Positions 47,557-58,302 of a stretch of 64,000 nucleotides of DNA are shown here, piece by piece; positions within the stretch are counted from its first letter, which is position 1; each line of letters begins with the position of its first letter. The stretch is taken from positions 91,039,298 to 91,103,297 of the forward strand of contig NC_045441.1 in the NCBI RefSeq assembly GCF_002776525.5. The letters are read 5' to 3'. The stretch is from Piliocolobus tephrosceles. Lineage: Eukaryota; Chordata; Mammalia; Primates; Cercopithecidae. The translations under genes were made by a program, and so were the position numbers. Below the pieces are notes generated by a model that had not been told where the DNA came from, searched no databases, and saw nothing but the letters and a program-made list of their open reading frames with translations.

Positions 47557-48059
47557 GTATAGTGTCCCGACCCGCAGGACAGTCGAATGGGCCCTGGAAG
47601 GGGGAGTGGGAATGGAGGAGACAAGAAAACACGAGAAATGGAGACAAGACAAATAGCCTGATCAAGTCTCGTTTAATGGTAGCAGTGCAATGCCTTATAT
47701 AGGCTGGCAGAGGAAGAGGTTGGGCCAGGGTGGTGACGGGGGGCCGGATTTTCTCAAATTACAATTGTGCATGCACCATGGGTTTGTAATTTTCCCGGGC
47801 GCGGGATCGCGCCTGCGCGGTAGGCTGCATATCTTCCTGGGCGGGAAAAAAGTTTGCGTGCGAGCGGGAAAGGTTGGCGCGCCCGGGAAAAGTCTAGGCG
47901 CCCGCGGGAACAGTTTAGGCGCGAGCGGGAAAAGCTTTAGGCGCGCGCGGGAAAGGTTTGCAATGAAGAACCCGGAAATGTGCCATCTTGCCTCCGCTTT
48001 GTGGAGATCAAGCAACAGAGGTCCGCTAATTCCGGGCCTCATGGCTCCAGACAGTATAG
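47557..48059 (-). mobile_element. Solitary ERV2 (betaretrovirus-like) LTR with perfect TSD
   Basis: LTR 47563-48053 (491 bp) reads TG...CA on either strand and is flanked by a perfect 6-bp duplication GTATAG (47557-47562 and 48054-48059); 6 bp is the size usual for class II (ERVK/betaretrovirus-like) integrases. On the - strand it starts 'tgtctggagccatgaggc' and ends 'cctgcgggtcgggaca'. A TATA box (complement of 47693-47701) and an ATTAAA signal (complement of 47672-47677) lie close together, as in betaretroviral LTRs with a very short R. The element is GC- and CpG-rich in an AT-rich region, which with the intact TSD suggests a young, probably Old World monkey-specific insertion reduced to a solo LTR by recombination. 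No gag, pol or env is present. Resemblance to the MPMV/SERV type is from memory. Confidence 0.88.
47839..47964 (-). promoter_or_regulatory. Six-copy 21-bp array with GCGGGAA (E2F-like) cores
   Basis: Inside the LTR U3, six degenerate units of 20-22 bp follow each other at about 47839, 47861, 47882, 47902, 47923 and 47944. Four contain exactly gcgggaaa, whose complement tttcccgc equals the E2F consensus TTTSSCGC; the other two are cccgggaaa and gcgggaac. Most units continue with 'tttaggcgcg'-like sequence. Direct repeats in U3 are a common form of retroviral enhancer. E2F binding is inferred from the motif only. Confidence 0.75.
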
Positions 48060-48118
48060 ATGAACAGGTAGAAGTTGAGAGTATTTGGTTTTGCTGGATA
48101 TAATTTTATGATGACAAT

Positions 48119-48453
48119 GAAAAGACAATTGGTTGGGCCGGGCACGGTGGCTCAAGCCTGTAATCCCAGCACTTTGGGAGTCAGAGAGGAGCGGATCACG
48201 AGGTCAGGAGATCGAGACCATCCTGGCTAACACGGTGAAACCCCGTCTCTACTAAAAAATACAAAAAACTAGCCGGGCGACGTGGAGGTGCCTGTAGTCC
48301 CAGCTACTCAGGAGGCTGAGGCAGGAGAATGGCATAAACCCGGGAAGCGGAGCTTGCAGTGAGCTGAGATCCGGCCACTGCACTCCAGCCTGGGTGACAG
48401 AGCAAGACCCTGTCTCAAAAAAAAAAAAAAAAGAAAAAAAGAAAAGACAATTG
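48119..48453 (+). mobile_element. Young Alu of cercopithecid AluYRa type, sense, with TSD
   Basis: Alu body 48136-48440 with A tail, starting 'ggccgggcacggtggctcaa'. A 13-bp TSD 'gaaaagacaattg' lies at 48119-48131 and 48441-48453. Bases typical of Old World monkey AluYRa: 'gctcaagcctgtaatccc', 'actaaaaaatacaaaaaact', 'gggcgacgtgg', 'ggcataaacccggg' and 'gatccggccactgc'. It inserted about 60 bp from the ERV2 LTR. Confidence 0.93.
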
Positions 48454-49074
48454 TTTAAGTAGAATTGAAATAAGAGGCAGTACCACTTCCTTTCCAACAT
48501 TTTAATTACCCTAGATTTTGTTTTTCTTTGCCAGGAGGGCAAAATAATTGTCATTTAATCGGACTCCAGGATTTTTACACTAAGTATGTATTCCTATTCT
48601 TTCCTTCTCCTTAATGGACTCAGAAACATTGAGCTATAATTGATTCATTCTCTCTCTTGCCTTTTCTCCTCTTCATCTGGAGAATGTTAACTCTAGTTTG
48701 TTAATGGCTTTAATAACTGCCAACAAATTACAATTCTTAGATAAGGTTGTGTCTATATATCAGTGGGCTGATTTTGAAGTTTAATGGCAAAAGTACAGCC
48801 AAGAGAGATGACCAGGACGCTGTCAAGTGATTGATCAGATAGTAAGCAGGTAGTTACAAAGTAAACAGAGATGTGATCTGTGTTACCAAGGCTGATGAAA
48901 ATGATGGTAAGAGATGGTGTAATGGCACTTGCTCTAGTCATGACATTAATGATCAATTTAATAGCAGTCTTACCTATATTGGTCACTCAGTCATATAATC
49001 TAACAAAGATTTGAGCTTTTAGCATAAAACATGTATTTTTTTTTATTTTTATAGGTCCAGCACACTGTGTTTTT
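48454..49074. other. Unclassified sequence
   Basis: Nothing recognised. Confidence 0.5.
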
Positions 49075-49205
49075 ATTTACTCAACAAATATTCGTTGAGC
49101 ATCAATTTTTGCCAGACCTTTATCTAGGCCCTAAAGAATTTAGCACTGAGCTGTCTGAGTCAGTGCCTACTCTCACAGGACTTTTATTAACTGACTAAAT
49201 AAATG
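49075..49205 (-). repeat. L2 3' end, antisense
   Basis: 'actcaacaaatattcgttga', 'gccagacctttatctaggcc' and 'ctctcacaggac' follow the antisense L2 tail (ttcaacaaatatttattgag; gccaggcactgtgctaggc). Confidence 0.7.
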
Positions 49206-49364
49206 GTAAAGATGAGAACTAATATTTATCAGAAATTTGATAAATGCCTATGTATTTAACATGCACCATATACTTTTGGAGCATCTACTAATTATTAGAT
49301 TTGTATGTTTAGAAAACCATGGCTTATCAAAGGTTAAGGGTGTGGTGTAAAGCTAGTGTGCTTC

Positions 49365-49540
49365 TGCTAATGTCTTAGCACCTTCACTTACTCTCTATGT
49401 GACTTAAGCAAGTTAACCTCTCTGTGCCTTGGTTTTCTTATTTGTAAAACTGGAATAGCTACAGTTTCAATGTCACACATTTATTATCACGATTGAAAGA
49501 GGTTATACTTGTAGAGTTTAGAACATATCAACTAATATCA
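49365..49540 (+). repeat. MIR, sense
   Basis: 'tctatgtgacttaagcaagt', 'taacctctctgtgccttggt', 'tttcttatttgtaaaactgg' and 'gttatacttgtagagtttag' follow the MIR sense consensus from the core to the tail. One of the best preserved MIRs here. Confidence 0.85.
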
Positions 49541-49999
49541 AAATGTGAGTTAACTTTTGGAAGTTAAAAAATAATACATACTTAAACAATAGGTATCTTA
49601 AAAGAGGTGTCTGTAAAATGTAAATTAAGGAGTTGAAAGTGTGCAGCAAAAGTCTGAATTTTGGCATTAGCTAACAAATTGTTTCTGAGGCAATTCCTGC
49701 TATTTATCAGATGGATAGGCATTTCTTAAGTCTTTAAATCTTAATTCAGGTGTATCTGTTTGTGTGCAGATAGACAGGCAGAGAGCAAGACAGAAAGATT
49801 CATAGTTGAGATTTTATCTCTTCTTAATCTCTTCCCCCATCTACTCCAAATTTCTTTTTCAAATAGAATATGTGCAACATATACTAATTTTTTATTTCCT
49901 TGAACGTGTCCTTGTTTACAGGGGAAAACTAACTTGCCTGGACTATAGATGTTGGTTTGCAGTGGTGTGAAAATGTCATTCAGTGTCTTCTCTCTTTTC

Positions 50000-50680
50000 A
50001 GACATGAAATCTGATGCCAGAAAGAGAGTCAGAATGATACCAATGCTTTTGGTTTGAGCAATCAAGAGAAGAACAGAGTTGTTATTGAGATGAAGAAGAA
50101 ATTCAGGAGGAGCAAGTTTGAAGGAATGACTAGAGGCTTATTTTTCTCTGGGGATATGGTAAGTTTGAGATACCTATCAGACATTTACATGGAGATGTAA
50201 AGTCAGCAGTTTGATATCTGAATCCAGAATCCATGAGAGCGACTAAGTAGTATATATTTCAGACTGGTAATTCTGTGGATAATATTTAAAACCATGAGAC
50301 TAGATGAGATGAAGCTAATGAGTGAACGAAAACAGAAAAGAGTATGTCAACCTTTGGAGATTGGGAAAAAGAGCAGAAAAGTGGAGGTCTGAGGAGAAGA
50401 GAGGAGTAGACAGAAATCAGGTTGGTGTTGTGTGCTAAAAGCTAAATGAAGAAAGATTTTCAAACACTTTATTAAATGCTATTTACAGGTCAACTATTAA
50501 GAGGACAGAGAATTGACCACTGGACTTACAAGCGTAGAAATCATTAGTCTCTTTGATAAGAACAGCTCAAGTGAAACGCCGGGGAGGTAAAAGTCAGATT
50601 AGAATAGGTTTAACAGACAATGGTAGAGGAGTAACTGGAGACAACCAGTATAGAGAATACTTCTTAGGGCTTTAGATATT
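50000..50680 (+). repeat. Ancient dispersed repeat, family not named
   Basis: The word order 'gagatacctatcagacattt', 'acatggagatgtaaagtcag', 'taaaaccatgagactagatg' and 'gaattgaccactggactta' recurs in many mammalian loci as I remember them, so this is probably an ancient interspersed repeat, but I cannot assign the family. Not coding. Confidence 0.35.
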
Positions 50681-52649
50681 AAAGGAAACAAACAAACAAA
50701 AAATGAGTCCTGCGGATCCCAATTCTCTTCTTGTTCTCTGCTTTCATGTCTAACCACCTGGCATGCACCCAGCCTGCATGGAAGGAGGTTGGTGCTATTT
50801 CTCCTGTTCTATGATTCCTCATTTCATCACAGTCAATTTTCAGACCTAACTTATACCTGGCTGTCATGAAGTGACCCCAGAATTAAACATTATAGAGAAA
50901 AGTTGATATTTTAAAAATTTGAGTTTTGAATCAGAATTTTTAGAAGTACCATTTAGAAATCATTTGTCCTAACCAGTGTTTTTCAATATTTTTCCATCAC
51001 AAGGCACACTTATAGATAAAAATAATTTGTATATCACATTTGCAAACGACCTTTTCCTCCACATAGATAAAAATAATTTGTATATCACATTTGCAAATGA
51101 TCTTTTCCTCCACCTAGGAAAACAAATAGAAAATTTGCTAATTTACTTGAAAAATTAAATTATTTCCAAACATTAGTAGATTCCGATTAGTAATAAATGA
51201 CTTCCTTTTTACTTCACAGCAAATCACAGTATATTACATTTATGTTGATACAATTTTAGAATTGCTAGTATTAGTGACTACATTTAAAAATTAGAAAAAT
51301 GCAATCTGGAAGGATAAAGCAATCCACAAAAGCTACCTCACTCTGAAATGAAATGATTTATTTGGACTAGACCTAGTTCCTCTAGAGGACAGAGACAGCA
51401 GAAGGCACAGGTAGGAAAATCCTGAAGGAAATGAACTGAGCTCAGCAGTCATTTCCTGGCTGGAAATTCTTTTTCTCATAGGATACTGGGAGCAAAATCT
51501 CACCGTGGCAAAGAAGGTTCATCTGGGACTTTAACCCTTGAAAAGTAAAGTAGCTAGCAAAAAGCTGCTGTACCTGGAGATCAGGCCAAAGTTGCCTGCC
51601 ACAATTGTGCTAGAAGCAGGAAACATCAGAAGCTAATATAACTTAATAGATTTCATTTTTTAAGGCTCAAGGGAGAATTTGATATAAAATTATAACAGTT
51701 TTCAGTTTAATAATTAACTTTCCAAAGGCATTTACAGAAATGATATTTGATTCCCTTTACAAAAATGTGAAACATAAAACCTTTTTATTTTCTCCATTAT
51801 AATAATGATAAAATAAGACACAGAGAATAAACAACGTTTGTCCAAGATCACAAAACCAGAAAATTGTAAAACTGGGATTAAGTCAATTCAAAATGATTGT
51901 AAGTCAAGCACTGTTTTCACTAAATGAGGTTGTAAGTCATAACAAAAATGAAAATTTGCCAAGAGAATGCATGATTTATATACCAATTGCTAAAAGTGAC
52001 GTAAGACACTCTTAGGTCACTCTACTTGTCTGCCTAAGTAGTTAACAGGGTACTATGGGCTTCCTGTATTAAAGATCTCTCTGCCAATCATTTTCACATG
52101 ATTTCACAACTTTAATACCTGCAGAGCCTTAGATGCATTAACCTGACTTAATTTCTAAACCTTAAATTAGAGAAAGTATTATCTGCCAAAAATGTGGATG
52201 TGAATAATACAGATTAAATATTCAAAATGAGTACAATGCCAACAACAACATAATGGTCATACTGGTTTAGCCTTAACTTGCGTATTTGGAAAACTCTGCC
52301 CTAAGTCAGTCACATAAACAGTGAATCAATTAGGAAAAGTATGAAAGGGTAATATAGAACAATGGAAATTTAAAATTGAGAATTTGAAAAATTAATGTAC
52401 AAGAAACAGAATTTCAAAGCAGGAGAGAAAAAGCAGATTAAAAAAAACTCTAATGTTAAAATACCTTAGAAATAAAGGAAAAATTACATAATGCCAGAGA
52501 AGTCATTTCATCTTATTAATATTTTTTGATATTTCCAGTCAGAATTTCCAAAACGTTAATGAGATAATAAAAATATGTAGAGACCTAGACCTCGATTGCA
52601 TTTTATTCATTATTTACACAGATAAATAATCCAGGTTATTTACCCAAAC
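50681..52649. other. Unclassified sequence
   Basis: No gene or repeat family recognised apart from the 51-bp tandem duplication listed separately. Confidence 0.5.
51012..51113. repeat. 51-bp tandem duplication, two copies
   Basis: 51012-51062 and 51063-51113 both start 'atagataaaaataatttgta' and differ at two bases (acgacc / atgatc). Because 51 is divisible by three, a 60-codon frame crosses both copies with a repeated 17-residue block, but there is no sign that it is a gene. Confidence 0.95.
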
Positions 52650-53230
52650 TTTTATCATCCTAGATTATTCTCTTTTTCTCACAACTTCCATCCAATTGTC
52701 AGCAAACACGGTCAGGTATAACATCAAAGTTCACCCATAATAGGGCCATGCCCATGTCATCACCTGCATGGCTAACAACCTTGTCAAAGCCATCATTACC
52801 TCTCAGCCTAATGTACTCTTCCTGTTAGGTACCCACTCCAGCTTCCCTGGCCTAATTGCCTATCTCAAACCCCCAGGCTCAGAGCTTCAAGGCTTTTGAT
52901 TTGTTTTTACCTAATCTTAGACTGTTCTTCCCTAGATGGTTACGTAGTGTTCCTCTCCTTTTCAGATCCTTGCTGCTCTGTGAGGCCTCCATGAGCCCCC
53001 TATTTGAAATTGCTGTGCCACATTCCCCTAATAATCTATAACTCCATCTCTGTTATTATTAGTATTCTTCCAGAGCCATTAATGCCATATTTATATATTT
53101 ATCTTCTTCCCCTACAAAGCTATAAAATTCTGTGAGGACAGGGATTTTTGTCTGATTTTTAACTGCTCTATCTCCAGGACATTGAATAATAACACTTGCC
53201 CTATAGTAGATAATCAATAAATATTTTTTG
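52650..53230 (+). repeat. L2, sense, 3' region
   Basis: 'tgctctgtgaggcctccatg', 'ataaaattctgtgaggacag', 'ggatttttgtctgatttt' and 'tagataatcaataaatattt' follow the L2 3' region in order (gtgaagccttccctgac; gactgtgagctccttgagggcag; gtaggcactcaataaatgtt). Long but diverged. Confidence 0.75.
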
Positions 53231-53959
53231 GAATAAATTCTTCCCCTGAAATAATCTGAAAAATAAACTTATGGAATAACATAGATCTTTACACATTTAC
53301 TGGTTGAGTTTTCTTTCTGTATTTTCACATAAAACAACCGTCATATCATTAAGCATTTTGTGAAAAGATTCTTAAAAGGGATCTCTACAGAAAAAAAAAA
53401 AAGATGTTTAAGTAAATCATTTGTTTTCAATATATACTGTATGTTTATATTTTTGTATTCCATAAAACAATACTAGCCTCAGATGATAGATGACACTTTT
53501 TTACTTCTGCTTTACTTCAACTTTAAAAAACATTTTATTTTATCTCAATGTTGCACACTAGCCCTAAACTAGTAAACAGAATTTAATCTACAAAACTATA
53601 AGGTTGGTATACAGCTATCTAAGGGACAGAACAAAAAGTAAATATCAATGAAACAATGCTCCAACTTCAGGGCATACATAATAGTATTTCATAAGGGCTG
53701 TTTGATGTTTTCATCAATGATAAATTAGACACAATACAAATTTTGGTCTCAGAGCTATGAGCAATAGTTGGCAGGAAACATGTTCAAAATTCAAACTGGT
53801 CTTGGTTATCAGGATCATAAATAAATGTAATAGGATTAAGTTACGAGGTCACTGTAATACATCTCAGGAGGAATAAAATAACTCAGCAAAAGAGGCCATA
53901 AATACAACTGGATAAAAGTCACAAAATTGTTTATCTATACTATACTATTTATTAGACAC
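53231..53959. other. AT-rich sequence
   Basis: Nothing recognised; an A run lies at 53389-53402. Confidence 0.5.
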
Positions 53960-54060
53960 TATCGTAGACACAGGTCAAAATTCAAAATGAACAAGCCATG
54001 GCATCTACCCTCAAGAGGTTTTTTATTGCAGGGAGTGATAAATAAATAAAATAAAATGCA
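53960..54060 (-). repeat. L2-like scrap, antisense
   Basis: 'agacactatcgtagacacag' and 'catggcatctaccctcaaga' followed by 'ggtttttta' resemble the antisense L2 tail. Short and diverged. Confidence 0.4.
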
Positions 54061-56639
54061 AGTTGAAAATGTTTTTACATGCTGAAAAAGAGGCATGCAA
54101 ACAACAGCAACACAGTAGGGAAAAAGAATTATGAGTGAGATCAGTAATATGTCATCTTCCTATTAGCTTCAGCACAAGCAGCCATATAGTTGTTACCCCT
54201 TTATCCTTATTCCAAACTGCCAAGAGAAGCAAACAAATCATATTCATTAATCCAAAGGGTTGGATACCTTTATTCAATTATGCTCCAGTTAGCAATGGAT
54301 GGAGAAGGGAAAAATAACACAAAATAGCATACTTACAGAGGTGAATTCCTGAAGGTGGATGACTGTGTAATACCTCCAAGAAAACCAAAGCTGGAAAAAG
54401 GTGCTTCTATATATTACCTATGAATGCTGAAGAGAAGGGGTGAATAAGTGAAATAAGACACTTGCTTGCTTTTTCTTCCCTGCTGGACACTACAAAGTTA
54501 CTTTCATTGCTTGTCCTGTTAATATCCTAGTTCATGTCTGCTTCCCACCTGCACAGTCATTAGATTCCTAAGGATATTCTCAGCCCTTGAGAAGGCAAAG
54601 AAAATGTTGTGCTTGAATAATAGAGACTCTTGAAAGAGAAAAAACAAATCACAACTTTTAAGAGATTAACCTGAAATTTGAGAACAATGTTAGTTCTGTT
54701 ATTGAACTAATTACTCAGTGAGAGAAGTTCAATGATAATTCCTGGTTTTGATGAGAACCTCACTATTATTTACGTAAGTAAATTACACCTGAAACAGAGA
54801 GATTTTTCTTACAAGATTAAAAGCAGTTAAGAGACATCCATAATAAATGGCAGAGCTACCTAACAGAAAATAGAGCAAGTAGAAAATGTTAAGCAAGTGT
54901 CTCTGACAAAAAGACCTGGAGTCAGTGGTTGTTAAGGAGTCATAAAACAGGTATGGAGTAGAAGGAGTGTGAGATTGTAGCACCTACATCAAACTCCCCC
55001 CACATCCTCCAGCAAGTCACTTAGAAATCTCAGTTGAGATGGTTTGCCATTCTGCCCAGTTATGAAGAGATGACTAGATAATATGCTTAATGCGCTATCA
55101 GAATTGTTTCTGTGAAGAAAAATGAAATGTGTCAAATCAGTTCTTTGAGTAGCAACATATTCTTTCTTATTATTTTAGTTTTTGACTTTATAACAGGAAG
55201 GTTCCTTTCATGGCACCAAAAAAATCCTACAAGTGCATTTTCCTTAAGTTGTTTGAAGACATCTATGTTTGGATAGTTAACAAGTCACTGGGGAGTTCAT
55301 GAGTAAGAAAAGGCACAGCCCTGACAGTGAGCCCATGTTTTTATAAAGAATGCCTGCCGTTGAAAGGTCATAGGCTGTGAAGTTGTGGTTAGCAAAAGAA
55401 ATTAGTCATGAAAACACAGTACAGCCCAGTAGGGATTTATTATGCATGAACCACTTCCATTTTTTTGTTTATTTAAAATAAGCCAGATTGTGAAAGTGTT
55501 GAAATTTCCTCGTGACACATAACTTTAGGGGAGTGCCCTCCTCTCCTCCTCAGCACATCGTGTTGATTGAGATTATTTGGAAGATATGACTGCTGTCCAA
55601 AACTAAAAGTAAAGCAAGGATTTCAATGCATGGGAAATTCCAAATGCATAAACAGGAAAATTACCACACCTATAACTGAATATTCAGTTTGTTTTTTAGA
55701 AAATCTGTGCACATGTACACACATGGTTTAAGATAAAAGTGAATATGGCTCCCCAAGCATGAATGCAAAATGCTAAATTTGGTTACAACAGGCTTAATCA
55801 GAATTATGGATTCTAAGTGGGAGAACTTAAGAGCACATGTTCAGCATTTTTTGGAGAAATAATTTTGAAGTACCTGTGATACTTTTAACCTACTAACAAG
55901 CTTTGAAGGAATTTAATAAAGAGTTTAAAATTGTTGGAAAAACTTTCCAATCACTCTCTTGAATTTGTAGTTCATTTGTGTTTCCTCTTTAGCTCTCTCC
56001 ATGGTTCACATTCAGCATCTTGTTTCTAAGAGTGCATATGTGCATCTCTGCTCTTTTATTTCAATATCATTTCAATAGTATACTGAGAGAATAAGCACCT
56101 GACCTTGGTGTGTTTGGTTAAAGATTTGATATCATATTATCATCTCAAATCAAAGTTCCATTTGGTATTCTATAATACATATTATTTTGCAACTCTAAAT
56201 GATAAAAGTTTTGAAAGTTTAATCTATATTTCTATTAAATGAAGTGAGTATGTTGTGTTCAATGTGTTTTATCGGCTAGCACGCCCACCTCATCACCAAA
56301 TTGCTCTCTCACCTAGGAGGTGCCTTTTCTTAAAATTACAGAGATCTGTATTTTAGAGATATTTCTTTGTAATTTTAGATTGCAAAATCCCTAAAGGTGG
56401 TATTAGAGGATATTAAATATCTTCTAATATTAAATCAGGAACACCTTGTGGAAATTAGTTTGTATAAATCTCTCCCTTTGAGTCAAGACTAAAATGCCAT
56501 GAGTATACGGAAGAACTGGAAGTGAAAAAGGACTGAAGTGGAGAAAAGGTTTAACAAAGGAAATTGAGATATAAAATATTATAATTCAAGATGATTCACT
56601 ATGACATTTATTCTTTGATTAATACATAGTAGGATATAC
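54061..56639. other. Unclassified sequence, no gene seen
   Basis: About 2.6 kb with no recognised repeat family, RNA gene or exon-like frame. Confidence 0.5.
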
Positions 56640-56860
56640 TAATAAGTCATGATGTATTAATACAGTAAACACTCTATAGTAATCAAAAATCATAAGCAGT
56701 ATATATGAATCTCAAAGACAAAATGTTGAATAAAAGAAGCTAGAAACAAAAGAATACTTACTCGATGATTCTATTCATATGAAGACCAAAAAGAGGTGAA
56801 GGTAACAGAATTGAAACAGAGGTGTAAAGTAGCAGATTTCAGAAACTTCTGATTAACCTT
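56640..56860 (+). repeat. L1M 3'-UTR-type fragment, sense
   Basis: 'tatatgaatctcaaagacaa', 'aatgttgaataaaagaagct', 'agaaacaaaagaatacttac' and 'gattctattcatatgaag' follow the L1M 3' region (ggatgaatctcacagacata; gttgagcgaaagaagccaga). Confidence 0.65.
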
Positions 56861-58005
56861 TGGTTGCAAAATTATGACTGAAAGGGAGCATGCTGGTAAC
56901 ATTCTATATCTATCTATACCTATGTTTATATCTATATCTAAACAACTAATTTATCTTAAAGTCTCTGAGTGCCAGACATGGCAGGCAGACTTGAAGATGA
57001 CCTTCTTTGGTTATCACCTCCTGCTATGTATGTCTTTGTGTATTTCCTTCCTTGAGTGAGGATTGAACACAGTGAGTTTTTTTTAATGAATAAAGTACAG
57101 TAAATTCCTTTTATGATTATGTCACATAAGGTTGTGACTTCTGTCTTAATAAACTCACTCTCTTGCCGATTTTGATAAAGCAAACTGCCATGTTGGAGAC
57201 ACCTGTTTGACAAGGAACTGAGAGCGACCTTCAACCATTTGCAAGGAAGGAACTGAGACCTTCAATTGAACAACCTTAAGTCATGCCCAGATTCCTGTCC
57301 CTTAGAAACTGTGTTGTTTTGAGATGGCAAATGTTGGGGCAATTTGTGATGAAGCAATACATAATACATCAAGCAAAACATTTCAGAAACCACATTAGCC
57401 AGCAAGTTGCTAGTTCTGGATAACTGAAAACTACTTAATGCTATAAAGCAGATTACTTGAAGTTAATTTTTCACTGAATTAATATTTTATTATAGGTAGG
57501 TGTGCAAATAGTTATATGTAATGTTTGCTTTGGACTATGGGGACTTCCAAAATGTGAGACTTAACAGTTTCAAAACCATAACAGTGGTTTGGGAAAGCCA
57601 GGACAGTTAGTCACTTTACATATTGACTATGAAATTATTTTTATTGTTTATTTTGTTTTTCGAACATGACAGAGGCTTACTATTGGTTATGTAAGTGAAT
57701 ATTCCAAGTAAATTTTCCAAAATAAATATTTCTCATATAAAACTGAGACTCAAGAAAAGGAAGCTATAATTTTTTCTTGTTTTCTTCTCTTTCTCTGCAT
57801 GAAATTAATATGTGAGAAATCGGTTACTATATTTCAATAAAATAACACTTATGGGCCATATTTTAGAGGATCTGTCTGAATATTTTGCTGTTAACGATGA
57901 CAAAGCCTTGCTAAAATGTCATAAATCAAGTGAGTAAAGGTCAGTTTTCACCAGAATTGTCATCACTGGTCAGTCTTACTGTAACAATTTCGACATGTAA
58001 GGGAG
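56861..58005. other. Unclassified sequence
   Basis: A short imperfect (TATC)n patch at about 56905-56940; nothing else recognised. Confidence 0.5.
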
Positions 58006-58302
58006 TGTATTAGTCCATCTTCATGCTGCTGGTAAAGACCTACCCAAGACTGGGAGTCCTCACAATCATGGCGGAAGGTGAAAGGCAAGTCTCATATGAC
58101 GGCAGACAAGAGAAGAGAGCTTGTACAGGGAAACTCCCACATCAGATCTCGTGAGACTTATTCACTATCGTGAGAACAGCACAGGAAAGACCTGCCCCCA
58201 TGATTCAATTACCTTCCAGCAGGTTCCTCCCATAATACATGGGAATTGTGGGAGTTACAATTCAAGATGAGATTTGGGTGGGGACACGGCTGAACCAAAA
58301 CA
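58006..58302 (-). mobile_element. Solitary THE1/MST-type LTR, antisense, internally deleted
   Basis: It opens 'tgtattagtccatcttcatg' and closes 'gatttgggtggggacacggc' and 'tgaaccaaaaca', the complement of the THE1/MST LTR. At 297 bp it is about 65 bp short: sequence between 'caagactgggag' and 'tcctcacaatcatggcgg' is missing, which removes the polyadenylation region. Flanking 5-mers gggag / ggaag are a plausible decayed 5-bp TSD, the size used by ERVL-type elements. Confidence 0.9.

Noticed and set aside
47563..48053. CpG-island promoter of a host gene
   Set aside because: The CpG density ends exactly at LTR borders defined by the 6-bp TSD, so it belongs to the ERV insertion.
47690..48103. 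137-codon open frame, the longest in the window (and an antisense 115-codon frame)
   Set aside because: It lies within the CpG-rich ERV2 solo LTR, where few AT-rich stops occur; the arginine- and glycine-rich translation reflects the GCGGGAA array.
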